Assembly (NCBI GenBank): GCA_022819855.1
Contig: JAJEGN010000021.1
Span: 62,001-126,000, forward strand
Direction: 5' to 3'
Source of the DNA: Gammaproteobacteria bacterium
GTDB taxonomy: Bacteria; Pseudomonadota; Gammaproteobacteria; Steroidobacterales; Rariloculaceae
DNA length: 64,000 nucleotides
Each line of letters opens with the position of its first letter. Position 1 is the first letter of the stretch. The notes under the pieces were generated by a model. It ran no database searches. It worked only from the letters and a program-made list of their open reading frames with translations, and was not told where the DNA came from. Below, piece after piece: positions 16,802 to 25,880 of the stretch. The position numbers and the translations under genes are program-made.

Positions 16802-18166
16802 ATGCATCACGTCACCATTTTCGGCGCGGGTTACGTCGGTCTGGTCACCGGCGCCTGTCTCGCGGACGCGGGCAACCACGTTCTGTGCATAGACGTGGAC
16901 GAGGACCGCATCGAGCGCCTCGAACGCGGCGAGATACCGATCTACGAACCGGGGCTCGAGACGATCGTCCGCAAAGCGGCTGCAGCCGGGCGGCTGCGCT
17001 TCAGCACCGACATCGCGGCAGGCGTTGCGCATGGTCTCTTCCTGTTCATCGCGGTCGGCACGCCACCCGACGAAGACGGCTCGGCCGATCTCGGGCACGT
17101 ACTCTCGGTCGCTCGCTCGATCGGGGACCACATCGAGGACTACCGCATCGTCGTAGACAAGTCGACGGTCCCGGTCGGCACGGCAGACCGGGTCGGCGCA
17201 GAGATCAGGGCAGCGCTCGAGCGGCGCGGCGCGGCCTGCGAGTTCGATGTCGTCGCGAACCCGGAATTCCTCAAGGAAGGCGCCGCGGTAGAGGACTTCA
17301 TGAAGCCGGCCCGAATCATCGTCGGGACGGACAAACCGCGCACGGCGGAACTGTTGCGCGCGCTCTATCAGCCGTTCAACCGCAATCACGACCGCATGCT
17401 GGTCATGGATGTGCGGTCCGCGGAGCTGACCAAGTACGCCGCCAACGCAATGCTTGCGACGAAGATCAGCTTCATGAACGAAATGGCCAATCTCGCCGAG
17501 CTCGTCGGCGCCGACATCGGGCAGGTTCGGATCGGGATCGGTTCGGACCCGCGCATCGGCCATGCGTTCATCTATCCCGGCGCGGGCTTCGGGGGATCCT
17601 GCTTCCCCAAGGACGTGAGGGCGCTCACGGCATCGGCCGACGCCCACGGCTACCGGCTCGAACTCATCGCCGCCGTCGACGAGGTCAACAAGCGTCAGAA
17701 ACGCCTGCTGTTCGAGAAGATTCTCCACTTCTTCGGCGGCGAGCTGCGCGGCAGGACGATCGCGCTCTGGGGACTCGCGTTCAAGCCGAACACCGACGAC
17801 ATGCGCGAGGCTTCGAGCCGTGTGCTCATGGAAGCCTTGTGGGACGCCGGCGCCACGGTGCGCGCCTACGACCCGGTCGCCATGGACGAGGCCCGCAGGC
17901 TCTATCCGGACCGCAGCGAGCTCGAACTCTGCGAGCGTGCCGAACTCGCGCTCGAAGGCGCCGATGCGCTCGCGATCGTGACGGAGTGGCGCGAGTTCAA
18001 CAGCCCGGACTTCGACCTCATCAAGGCCACGCTCCGTAATCCGGTGATTTTCGACGGCCGCAATATCTACGACCCCGGCGATCTCGAGAGCCGGGGCATC
18101 CGCTATTTCGGGATCGGCCGCGGGGAGTCCGTGGAAGTGGCAGAACGGGCGAAGTCGGCCTCCTGA
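16802..18166 (+). CDS. ugd: UDP-glucose 6-dehydrogenase
   Basis: Cytoplasmic NAD-dependent enzyme of 454 residues that oxidises UDP-glucose to UDP-glucuronate for surface polysaccharide synthesis. The N-terminal Rossmann motif is [27 protein letters not shown] and NPEFLKEG follow, and the catalytic cysteine is in [12 protein letters not shown]. The C-terminal UDP-binding domain has [19 protein letters not shown]. Full length for the family. No other polysaccharide genes adjoin it in the window, so it is a stand-alone supply gene here. Confidence 0.95.
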   Translation: MHHVTIFGAGYVGLVTGACLADAGNHVLCIDVDEDRIERLERGEIPIYEPGLETIVRKAAAAGRLRFSTDIAAGVAHGLFLFIAVGTPPDEDGSADLGHVLSVARSIGDHIEDYRIVVDKSTVPVGTADRVGAEIRAALERRGAACEFDVVANPEFLKEGAAVEDFMKPARIIVGTDKPRTAELLRALYQPFNRNHDRMLVMDVRSAELTKYAANAMLATKISFMNEMANLAELVGADIGQVRIGIGSDPRIGHAFIYPGAGFGGSCFPKDVRALTASADAHGYRLELIAAVDEVNKRQKRLLFEKILHFFGGELRGRTIALWGLAFKPNTDDMREASSRVLMEALWDAGATVRAYDPVAMDEARRLYPDRSELELCERAELALEGADALAIVTEWREFNSPDFDLIKATLRNPVIFDGRNIYDPGDLESRGIRYFGIGRGESVEVAERAKSAS

Positions 18167-18171
18167 TTGCG

Positions 18172-18189
18172 CAGGCGCCCTGACGCCTG
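18172..18189. terminator. Short hairpin after ugd
   Basis: A perfect 6-bp stem CAGGCG / CGCCTG with a 6-base loop lies 6 bases after the ugd stop codon, between ugd and the convergent hydrolase gene. There is no T tract, so its role as a terminator is uncertain. Confidence 0.3.
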
Positions 18190-18253
18190 TCGCCCGAATC
18201 GCATGCCGGAATCGCGTGGCACGCAGGTGCGACGCAGTGTTCCGCCCGTGCCG

Positions 18254-19153
18254 CTAGCGCGTCATGCTCGTGTAGGAACGGTTCAGGAAGTTCGCGGGAT
18301 TGCCGCGCGCCTCGTCGAATTCCGCGGTAGGCTCCGCCGCGATGACTTGCTCAAGCGATGCTCCATCCGAAATCAGCGCCTCGATACGATCGTGGATGGT
18401 GCTCAGCATGTCGACATAGTCCTGCAACGCCTGAGCATCGACGATCGGCCCATGACCGGGCACGACGACCGTGTCCGCGTCGATCTCTTCCAGCACGCCT
18501 TCGCAGAACGCAATGATGCCGGCGAGGCTGCCGCCGTTGTCGGCGTCGACGAACGGATAACCCGCGTTGTTGAACACATCTCCCATGTGCACGGCGTTGT
18601 GGTTCCTGAAGATGACAGCCGCGTCGCCCGCGGTGTGCGCCGGACCGAAATGCAGCAGATCGATCGGCTCGCCGTTGAAGTGAAACCGCATGTGCTGCTC
18701 GAAGGTGATGGATGGCAGGGCGTCGGCCGGATAGGCGGCCTGATCGCGGGACTGCGTCACGAGATTGATGACGCTGTCGCGCGTGAGCTGCTCGCGGGAG
18801 TTTTCCTGTGACACGATCCAGGTTCCCTCCGGCCCGAGAACGAGGTTGCCGTCGGCGTGATCGAAGTGCCAATGGGTGTTGATCGCGAAGTCGATGTCCC
18901 CGCCGCCGAGTTCACGAATCCTGGCCTGGAGCTTGGGGACCATTCCGGGAAACTGGTCGTCGACGATCAGCACGCCCTGATCGCCGATCGAGGCCGCGAC
19001 CGCACCGCCGACACCGAACAGCACGTGCAGGCCCTCGCCGATCTGTTCCGATGTGACTTCGGTCGCCGCGATCTGCGCATCGAAGTCCTGTGCCGCTGCA
19101 GGTGCACAAAGCAGGACGGCAAGCGGCAGGCAGGCATGGCGTAATTCGATCAT
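18254..19153 (-). CDS. Secreted metallo-beta-lactamase-fold hydrolase
   Basis: Exported protein of 299 residues with a signal peptide ending at PAAAQ (residue 22). The zinc signature H-W-H-F-D-H is at residues 94-99, with further ligands in GPAHTAGDAAV and VPGHGPI. Architecture resembles the quinoprotein-relay (SoxH-like) and class B lactamase relatives, which act on diverse esters or thioesters. The substrate cannot be told from sequence. Its leader shares a short GACGCTTCGGGG word with the leader of the oxidoreductase gene at 20054-21079. Confidence 0.88.
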   Translation of the reverse strand: MIELRHACLPLAVLLCAPAAAQDFDAQIAATEVTSEQIGEGLHVLFGVGGAVAASIGDQGVLIVDDQFPGMVPKLQARIRELGGGDIDFAINTHWHFDHADGNLVLGPEGTWIVSQENSREQLTRDSVINLVTQSRDQAAYPADALPSITFEQHMRFHFNGEPIDLLHFGPAHTAGDAAVIFRNHNAVHMGDVFNNAGYPFVDADNGGSLAGIIAFCEGVLEEIDADTVVVPGHGPIVDAQALQDYVDMLSTIHDRIEALISDGASLEQVIAAEPTAEFDEARGNPANFLNRSYTSMTR

Positions 19154-19448
19154 TGTCTGTCTCCTTCGAACCCCGAAGCGTCACTACCGGCGTATCTATC
19201 CGGTGCAAACCGGGCTGCCGACGGGTCGCCCGCGCAGTCGGCACTGCGAAACGGACAGGCACGTCGATCAGGCGCTAATCCACCTATCGTTACAACGCCG
19301 TGAAAATCAAGTCAAGCGCAAATGATCGCCGGCCGGCCGGTCAGGCATCGCGTCCCGTCAGCGCGTGAAGAATCACCAGGGCCGTCTTCCCTGCGCCGGT
19401 GGACGAGGCGACGACGGTCGGCACGTGGCCGCGCGTGTCTCCTTGAGC

Positions 19449-19931
19449 TCAGGCCTTGCCGGCGCGTTTGAAGATCGCCGTGATCGCTGCCACGACGACG
19501 CTCGTGATGACGGTGCCGAGCGCGCCCTGGAACGCGGAGCTGACGGAACTGGCCCCGGCGAGTTGTTCCTCAATGTCCTCGGCCGGCAAGCCGAACGACG
19601 CCATGGTGTCGCGCGTCGCCTGCGCAACCTCCGCCATGTAATTCGGAAAGACAACCGAGGTCGTGAGCCAGGATCCAACGAAAACAATGGCGCCCCCCAC
19701 GACCCCAAGGATCAGGCCGTTCAAGACCTGTCCGCCGTAGTTCGCGTCTGCCGCGGTCTGGCGCAGCGCCAGGATCACGACGGCGATGTTGATGGCGATG
19801 ACGACGACGAGAAAGATTGCCGATATGCCCATGCTCGTGTGCAGACCGAGCGCGGGTATGGCGAGGTTGATCACGCTTACTGCGATGCCGAGGATCAGTC
19901 CGTATCTGACAGGTACGTTCACTGCTCGCAC
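19449..19931 (-). CDS. DUF4199-like membrane protein
   Basis: Membrane protein of 160 residues with about four hydrophobic segments: residues 8-28, 34-58, 68-92 and a C-terminal one at 135-155. Between the last two lies an amphipathic stretch (MAEVAQATRDTMASFGLPAED) like that of DUF4199 proteins. Function unknown. After its stop codon the same frame stays open for 35 codons to 19341, encoding SSTGAGKTALVILHAL, which looks like a relic of another gene. The 295 bases between this gene and the hydrolase otherwise hold nothing I can identify. Confidence 0.7.
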   Translation of the reverse strand: MRAVNVPVRYGLILGIAVSVINLAIPALGLHTSMGISAIFLVVVIAINIAVVILALRQTAADANYGGQVLNGLILGVVGGAIVFVGSWLTTSVVFPNYMAEVAQATRDTMASFGLPAEDIEEQLAGASSVSSAFQGALGTVITSVVVAAITAIFKRAGKA

Positions 19932-20053
19932 TCCGTTTTATTCTGATGGATGAACCAAGAGGCTTCGATCCCACAATAGCGCATATTTCTCGATTTTGAA
20001 TCCCGGTAATCCGGGGGTTTCATAGGAATTTGCGGTCCACACTCGCGAATGGC

Positions 20054-21079
20054 TCAAGCCACCTTTGTGACCTGTTGAGAAGCCGCCGACTCGATGATGG
20101 CCTCGGTCACGGCTGCGCCATGGATCATCTCATCGGTAGGGATCAGAAACGGCTCCCCGCCTTCGGCCGTTGCCGCGAACGCTTCAAGCACCGCGCGGCT
20201 GAGATCGCAGCGTTCGGCCTGCCAGTTCTCCGCCGGACCCTTGGCCGGCTTGAACGTGCAGTTGCCGAAAAGCCGCGTGCGCCGTTCCTCCGACGGTGCG
20301 CCCGCGACATGCGTCATGCCCTCGAGCCGGACGAAACCCTTCGAGCCGTAGACCTGGAAGCTGAAGCCGCCGCCGGTCGCCGTCATCGTCCCCAGATAGC
20401 CCGACATCCCGGCTTTCATGCGGAACAGGATCGACGTCGTGTCGTCGGCATCGACCTCGACCACTCGGCGAAAGCTCTGGCAGTAGACTTCTTCAACCTC
20501 GCCGCAGAGATCGATCATGCCGTCGACGGCGTGCACGCCCATGGGCGTGAGCCCCCCGCAGGGCGTCTCCTCGCGGTTCGCGCGCCACGCCCCGGGCTTC
20601 AGATACAGCGCGTTCGGAAACGTCATCGTCGCTTCGACGTGCAGAACGACGCCGAGATCGCCGGAGGCGATGCGCTCGCGCAACGCAACCATTTCCGGGT
20701 GCCAGCGGCGGTTGTAGCCGAGCCCGAGCGCGACGCCCGCGCGTTCGGTGGCCTCGACCGCCCGCTCGGCGCCGGCCCGCGTGAGCGCGAACGGCTTTTC
20801 GCAGAAGACGTGCTTGCCCCGCTCTGCAGCCGCAACGACCTGGTCGACGTGCATCGAGTGCGGCGTGCAAAGCACGACGGCATCGACGTCGGGATCCGCC
20901 AGCATGTCCTCGTAGCTCTCCTTGAGTGCGAACCCGTGCTCGGCCGCGAAACTCTCCACATCGGCGTTGACGGTGCGGGTCGCCCCCGCGACGAAGCGGA
21001 TCGTGTCGCTTGTGCCGGACACGGCTTCAACGAGCGTCTTGCCCCACCATCCGAGGCCAACAATTCCCGCATTGATCAT
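20054..21079 (-). CDS. Gfo/Idh/MocA family oxidoreductase
   Basis: NAD(P)-dependent dehydrogenase of 341 residues, usually acting on a sugar, inositol or sugar-acid hydroxyl. The Rossmann fold begins GIVGLGWWGKTLVEAV, the family motif CEKPFAL is present, followed by GLGYNRRWHPEM and a C-terminal alpha/beta domain with GGLTPMGVHAVD. It is the last gene of a same-strand group with the beta-hydroxyacid dehydrogenase and EboE-like genes, 184 bases downstream of the former, and may be in the same pathway. A GGAGGAAC ribosome site precedes the start. Confidence 0.9.
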   Translation of the reverse strand: MINAGIVGLGWWGKTLVEAVSGTSDTIRFVAGATRTVNADVESFAAEHGFALKESYEDMLADPDVDAVVLCTPHSMHVDQVVAAAERGKHVFCEKPFALTRAGAERAVEATERAGVALGLGYNRRWHPEMVALRERIASGDLGVVLHVEATMTFPNALYLKPGAWRANREETPCGGLTPMGVHAVDGMIDLCGEVEEVYCQSFRRVVEVDADDTTSILFRMKAGMSGYLGTMTATGGGFSFQVYGSKGFVRLEGMTHVAGAPSEERRTRLFGNCTFKPAKGPAENWQAERCDLSRAVLEAFAATAEGGEPFLIPTDEMIHGAAVTEAIIESAASQQVTKVA

Positions 21080-21263
21080 TAGTCTGTTCCTCCCCGAAGC
21101 GTCGCGACCGGTATTCGCGACGGCCGGATATCAATCGAATCGGCCGCAAACCCGTCGAATAACCCGGACTGTCTTCGTTGTCCGGTCCATGAACGGTTGA
21201 TGGTCCAAAGCACCTGCCGACTCGCGGTTGTGCGATTGTTCGCCCGGATCCGCCAGTAAACCG

Positions 21264-22139
21264 CTATTCCAATCCGCTCGCGCGGGCCTGGACGCGCGCC
21301 ATGACGGCCCAGTCGCGTTCGCCGTCGCCGTGCGCCACGGCGCCAAGCAAGCGATCCCGGTAGACGTTGCAGCTCGGCAGGGGAACGCTCGCGGCGTTGC
21401 CGGCGGCGAGGATCAGGTTCGAATCCTTCAGACCGAGCAACGTCGTGAACCCTGCCTGGTCGTAGGCTTCGTTCGAGATGATGCCGCCGTAGACCTTGTA
21501 GGCCGGTGCGGCAAAGAGCCCGTCGGTCAGCACTTCGTTGAAGACGGCGGGCGCCACGTCGAACTTGCGCGTCAGGGCGAAGCCCTCGGCCATCGCCTCG
21601 ATCGCGCAACCGAGCACCATGTTGTTGGCGAGCTTGACCGCGGCGGCGCCGGCGGGATTCGTGCCGGCCACGAAGGTGCGCCTGCCGAAAACGTCGAAGA
21701 GCGGCGCGAGCTTCTCGATCGCGTCCGCCGGACCCGCGGGCACGACTCCGAGCTGACCGGCGGCCGCGGCATCGGGACGGCCGAGCACGGGCGCGGCGAC
21801 AAGCACCTGCCCGGCGGCCTCGTGCGTCGCGGCAAGTTCGGTCAGTGCCGTGACGCTGTGCGTGCCCATCGGCACATGGATCGAGCCTTGCGGCAGCGAC
21901 TCGAGCAAACCGCCCCCGACGACCGCATCGAGCGCCTTGTCGTCGGTCAGCATCGTGAAGACGACTTCGCGCCCGGCCGAAGCCTCGGCAATGCTTCCTG
22001 CGACCGTCGCGCCGCGCGCCTCGAGGTCATCCGCCTTCGAGCGCGTGCGGTTGTAAACGGTCATCTCGTGACCGGCATCGAGCAACCGGCCGGCGATCGC
22101 CTGACCCATGCGGCCCAGTCCAATGAAACCAACGTCCAT
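21264..22139 (-). CDS. 3-hydroxyisobutyrate dehydrogenase-family oxidoreductase
   Basis: Beta-hydroxyacid dehydrogenase of 291 residues, NAD(P)-dependent. The start at 22139 is set by the Rossmann motif MDVGFIGLGRMGQAIAGRLL and by a GGGAGA site eight bases upstream. Further motifs are NRTRSKADDLEARGA, VLVAAPVLGRPDAAAAG (substrate-binding loop) and the catalytic lysine in KLANNMVLG. Substrates in the family include hydroxyisobutyrate, tartronate semialdehyde, glyoxylate and succinic semialdehyde; the specific one cannot be told. It lies 47 bases after the EboE-like gene on the same strand. Confidence 0.9.
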   Translation of the reverse strand: MDVGFIGLGRMGQAIAGRLLDAGHEMTVYNRTRSKADDLEARGATVAGSIAEASAGREVVFTMLTDDKALDAVVGGGLLESLPQGSIHVPMGTHSVTALTELAATHEAAGQVLVAAPVLGRPDAAAAGQLGVVPAGPADAIEKLAPLFDVFGRRTFVAGTNPAGAAAVKLANNMVLGCAIEAMAEGFALTRKFDVAPAVFNEVLTDGLFAAPAYKVYGGIISNEAYDQAGFTTLLGLKDSNLILAAGNAASVPLPSCNVYRDRLLGAVAHGDGERDWAVMARVQARASGLE

Positions 22140-22186
22140 GATGTCGTTCTCCCAGGTTGTTTCGAGGCTATTGCGGCGTGCGGCGC

Positions 22187-23386
22187 TCAGACGCCCAACT
22201 GCTCGCGCACCCACTCGATCTCGAGCGTGACGTAGTCGACGATGTCGCCGGTCTTCAGGTGCTCGGGCAACACGTCCCAGGTGTAGGTCTCGATCTCGAG
22301 ATGCGGCGACAGCTTGTTGTTCCTGTGAAACTCGAGCGCATCCTCGATGGCAAAGCGTGTGGTCCTGAAATCGCCGAGATCGTCGAGAAACACGGGCACG
22401 TGAAAGTGCGTACGCCACTCGCGCGGGCCCGGATCCCGGTCCCAGGCCTCGAACGCGTCCTCGAGATTGAGATAGTGCGTGAGTTCGCCGTTTCTGCGCT
22501 CGACGGTCTGGGTCAGGTACACCGTGTCCGCGAAGCGGCGCAGCGCGTCGACCGTGGCCTGGGTGACTTCGGGCACGCGCACGGCGGCCGCTTCCTGCAG
22601 CTTGAAGACCGGGATGCCCGCGTCGGCGAGACGCCGGAGCGAAATGCCAATGTCTTCGTATTCGACGGCCTGATGGCAGATGTCGTACACCATGCCGAGG
22701 TGGTTGCGCAGCGCCGCCGCCGCTTCCGCGGCGGAGAGCCCAGTCTGCCTGGCGAGCGAGGCTTCCGCATCGGCTGCATACAGATGATTCGTGAAATAGT
22801 CGATGGCCTCGTCGGTCGTCTCGAGGAAGCAGGCCGGTTCCGGTTCGAGCGCCAGGCGCACGTTACGACCCGTGCGTTCGTGCAGCTTGACGAGATGGGC
22901 GACAACGCGAATCACCTGCCGCGTGAAGGCATCAACGACATCCGGCCCGGTCACTCGCGGCTTGAAGCCGAGCGGCGGACTCTGGATCGTCGGCTCGATG
23001 CCGGGCGCCGCAACCTCGGCGAGGATATCGGCGACCTGCATCGTATAGACGGCGCGCTCGTCGCTGCGCCAGTCGGGCTCGTAGACCTGTTCCTTGACGA
23101 TCGTGTTCTTGAACGGCCCGTAGGGGAACGCGTTGACCGTGTAGAGGTACATGTCGTTGTCGGCGAGGAAGGCCTTGAGCCGTTCGCGCTCCGCGGCGTC
23201 GCCGGTCAGCGTTTCGGCCGACGCGGCCGAGATGCGCAGCGACACGCCGAACGGATCGTTCGGCGACACGCGCTGTTTGACCTGCGGCACGTAGGTCGTG
23301 AGGCTGTCCCACATCTCCGGCCAGGTATCGCCCGGATGCACGAGCGTCGAATAGGTCAAGAGACCCAGGCCATGACCCAAATCCAT
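22187..23386 (-). CDS. EboE-like xylose-isomerase-type TIM barrel protein
   Basis: Protein of 399 residues resembling EboE, the TIM-barrel member of the Ebo metabolite-trafficking cluster. Typical blocks are LTYSTLVHPGDTWPEMW at the N terminus, LYTVNAFPYGPF, LALEPEPACFLETTDE and MVYDICHQAVEYED; the Glu, Asp and His residues in the latter two resemble the metal site of sugar-phosphate isomerase barrels. An AAGGAG site lies before the ATG. None of the other ebo genes is present in the window, so it probably works with the neighbouring dehydrogenases and the divergent MetE-like protein instead. Reaction unknown. Confidence 0.82.
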   Translation of the reverse strand: MDLGHGLGLLTYSTLVHPGDTWPEMWDSLTTYVPQVKQRVSPNDPFGVSLRISAASAETLTGDAAERERLKAFLADNDMYLYTVNAFPYGPFKNTIVKEQVYEPDWRSDERAVYTMQVADILAEVAAPGIEPTIQSPPLGFKPRVTGPDVVDAFTRQVIRVVAHLVKLHERTGRNVRLALEPEPACFLETTDEAIDYFTNHLYAADAEASLARQTGLSAAEAAAALRNHLGMVYDICHQAVEYEDIGISLRRLADAGIPVFKLQEAAAVRVPEVTQATVDALRRFADTVYLTQTVERRNGELTHYLNLEDAFEAWDRDPGPREWRTHFHVPVFLDDLGDFRTTRFAIEDALEFHRNNKLSPHLEIETYTWDVLPEHLKTGDIVDYVTLEIEWVREQLGV

Positions 23387-23445
23387 GCAAATCTCCTTAG
23401 AATACGCACCTTCGATGACGACTCATCTCAGGGAGTAGCCAAACA

Positions 23446-24624
23446 ATGCTGGCAGCAACGGCGGACACGATTCTACCCACGACCATCACCGGCTCGCTAC
23501 CGCGGCCAAGCTGGTATACGGAAAACCTCGGCCAGAAGACCTTTCTCGCCGCCATGGTCGAGACGCGTTTTCGCGAGCAGTACGAGGATGCGCTTGCCGT
23601 CTATCTGAACCAGCAGACCATCGCCGGGCTCGACATCTTCAGCGACGGCGATGTGCGCTTCACGGCCGACATCGGCGGGCAGAGCTGGACGAGCTATCCG
23701 CCGTTTCACATGGCAGGCTTCGACGGCATCCCGAAGGCGGCGCCTCCGGGCGGCGGCGGCATCGCCTTTCCGCGCGGCCACATCCTGCACGACTACATCG
23801 AGGCGCGCATCATGCCGAGCATCGTCGGCCCGGTCGGGCGCGGCGACCTGCAATACGCCGAGATGTGGAAGGCGGCCCAGAGGATGACCCACAAGCCCGT
23901 CAAGTTCGGTACGGTGACGCCCGAACTCGTCGCGTTCGCCGTCCAGGACTTCCACTACAAGGACATCCGCGAACGCATCTGGGCGATCAGCGATGCCTTC
24001 AACGAGGAACTGCACGAGCTCGCCGACGCCGGTTGTCCCGTCATCCAGATGGAGGAGCCGCAGGTCCACCTGCTCGCCGCGCGCGGCATCGTCGACGATG
24101 TCATCAATCCCGAGTACATGCTCGAAGTGTTCAACAACACCGTGCGCGGGCTCAGGGACAAGACCGAGGTCTGGTGCCATACCTGCTGGGGGAATCCGTC
24201 GCAGCAGCGCATGTTCGCCGAGGTGCAGACCTACAAGCTCGCGCTCGAGATCCTGAACCGCGTCGACGCCGACGTGATCACGTTCGAATCGGTGAGTTCA
24301 GGCGGCATGGACCTCGCGGCGATCGGCGAGAGCATTACCGACATGAAGGTGACGATCGGCGTGATCGATCATCACTCGCTGCAGGTCGAGCGCCCGGATG
24401 CCGTGGCCGACCACATTCGCGAAGCGCTCAAGCACGTTCCCGCCGAGCGACTCGTCATTTCGTCCGACTGCGGCATGGGACGCGAAGGCATGAGCCGGCG
24501 GCACGCCCTGTACAAGATGGCGGCGCTCGTGCAGGGCACGAACATCGTGCGCAGGGAACTCGGCGCGCCCGAGGCCGAGTGCCTGATCGCGGATCCGAAA
24601 TTGTCGCTCGTACCGGGCGCCTGA
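23446..24624 (+). CDS. MetE C-terminal-domain protein (cobalamin-independent methionine synthase family)
   Basis: Protein of 392 residues equivalent to the catalytic C-terminal half of MetE. Zinc ligands are visible as His245-x-Cys247 in WCHTCWGNP and Cys342 in SSDCGMG; VIQMEEPQVHLLAARG and the N-terminal TTITGSLPRPSWY are also typical. The N-terminal folate-binding half of full MetE is missing, so it is probably an alkyl transferase or a core methyltransferase with a different methyl donor rather than a classical methionine synthase. It is divergent from the EboE-like gene across only 59 bases, which must hold both promoters, and has a GGGAG site. Confidence 0.88.
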   Translation: MLAATADTILPTTITGSLPRPSWYTENLGQKTFLAAMVETRFREQYEDALAVYLNQQTIAGLDIFSDGDVRFTADIGGQSWTSYPPFHMAGFDGIPKAAPPGGGGIAFPRGHILHDYIEARIMPSIVGPVGRGDLQYAEMWKAAQRMTHKPVKFGTVTPELVAFAVQDFHYKDIRERIWAISDAFNEELHELADAGCPVIQMEEPQVHLLAARGIVDDVINPEYMLEVFNNTVRGLRDKTEVWCHTCWGNPSQQRMFAEVQTYKLALEILNRVDADVITFESVSSGGMDLAAIGESITDMKVTIGVIDHHSLQVERPDAVADHIREALKHVPAERLVISSDCGMGREGMSRRHALYKMAALVQGTNIVRRELGAPEAECLIADPKLSLVPGA

Positions 24625-24654
24625 GACCGGCTGCGAACCCGCGGCGATAGTGAC

Positions 24655-24681
24655 CCGGGAGTCTGCGCCGCAGGCTCCCGG
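24655..24681. terminator. Bidirectional hairpin between convergent genes
   Basis: The sequence CCGGGAGTCTG-CGCCG-CAGGCTCCCGG forms an 11-bp stem with one G-U pair and a 5-base loop. It lies between the stops of the MetE-like gene and the convergent MDR reductase, 30 and 5 bases away. No T tract follows on either strand, so termination would depend on the strong stem. Confidence 0.5.
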
Positions 24682-24686
24682 CTCCC

Positions 24687-25676
24687 TCAGATCCTGATGA
24701 CGACCTTGCCGAAGTGCTGCGCTGACCTCAGGTAGTTGTAGGCTTCGACCGCGTCGTCGAAGTCGAAGACGGTGTCGATCACGGGCTTCAGCCCGTTGAC
24801 CTCGATGGCCCTGTTCAGGCCCATGAAGAGCGACTTGTCGCCGACGAAGATGCCGCGCAGCGTGGCGCCCTTGAACATCAGGGCGTACGGGCTCAGGTCG
24901 CCGTCGGGCAGCGTCAGCACGCCGATCAGCGAGATTTCGCCGCGCGGTCCGACGGCCTGGTACGAGCGTGGCAGCGTGCCGGCGCCGCCGAGTTCGACGA
25001 CATGGTCGGCGCCCTGGCCTCCCGTCAGATCGAGCACGGCGCGCTCCCAGTCGGGCTCGCGCTTGTAGTTGATCGTCTCGTCGGCGCCTAGCGCCCTCGC
25101 CCGCTCGAGCTTGTCGTCGCTCGATGAGGTGATGATGACGCGCGCGCCGGCCATCCTGGCAAGCTGCAGCGCGAACAGCGAAACGCCTCCCGTACCGAGC
25201 GTCAGCACGGTGTCGCCGGGACGGATGGCCTTGCCCTCGGTCAGCGCGTTCCAGGCGGTTACTGCGGCGCAAGGGAGCGTCGCCGCTTCCTCGAACGACA
25301 GGTCCGCGGGAATCGGCAGCACGCCGCTCGCGTCAAGACAGCGGTATTCGGTCAACATGCCGTCGAGCGGCGAGCCGAGCGCCGCCGAGGAGTCCCCCTG
25401 CGCGAATGTCGCGACCACGCGGTCGCCGACCGCAAAGTCCTGCACGTCAGCGCCGACCGCCGCGACCTCGCCCGCTCCGTCGGACAGCGGGATCGTGTTC
25501 TGCGTCAGCGGTCCGCCGATGTACTTGCCCCGGACGACAGCGATGTCGCGGAAATTGAGCGATGCGGCCCGCACCCGAACGAGCACTTCGGACGGTCCGG
25601 GCTCCGGCTGCGCCCGTTCGCTGCGCACCAGGCCATCGATGCTCGTGCTTCCCTGAACAACCTCATAGACATTCAT
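24687..25676 (-). CDS. Zinc-independent MDR alcohol dehydrogenase / quinone reductase-like protein
   Basis: NAD(P)-dependent medium-chain reductase of 329 residues. The GroES-like N-terminal domain contains VRVRAASLNFRDIAVVRGKY and SDGAGEVAAVGADV; the Rossmann domain has LTLGTGGVSLFALQLARM. The structural zinc cysteines of true alcohol dehydrogenases are absent and the catalytic-site Cys is replaced (NFRD), so it belongs near the quinone-oxidoreductase or acryloyl-CoA reductase side of the family. It is convergent with the MetE-like gene. Substrate unknown. Confidence 0.88.
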   Translation of the reverse strand: MNVYEVVQGSTSIDGLVRSERAQPEPGPSEVLVRVRAASLNFRDIAVVRGKYIGGPLTQNTIPLSDGAGEVAAVGADVQDFAVGDRVVATFAQGDSSAALGSPLDGMLTEYRCLDASGVLPIPADLSFEEAATLPCAAVTAWNALTEGKAIRPGDTVLTLGTGGVSLFALQLARMAGARVIITSSSDDKLERARALGADETINYKREPDWERAVLDLTGGQGADHVVELGGAGTLPRSYQAVGPRGEISLIGVLTLPDGDLSPYALMFKGATLRGIFVGDKSLFMGLNRAIEVNGLKPVIDTVFDFDDAVEAYNYLRSAQHFGKVVIRI

Positions 25677-25880
25677 CGCTTATCCTCGCGTGCTGATGGT
25701 AATGGTGTGCGGCGTGCGCCTGCGGTCGAGCCGATCGGGGGAAACCGCGAACGGGACTCCGCCGGAAGGCAATTCTCCGCACTCGCTCGCGTGTGCGGCG
25801 CAAGTTTAAACGCTCCGCAGCAAATCAAGTAACACATGCCTCGGGCCGGCGAGTCGCCCGGCGTCCGATGTTCATGCGCC

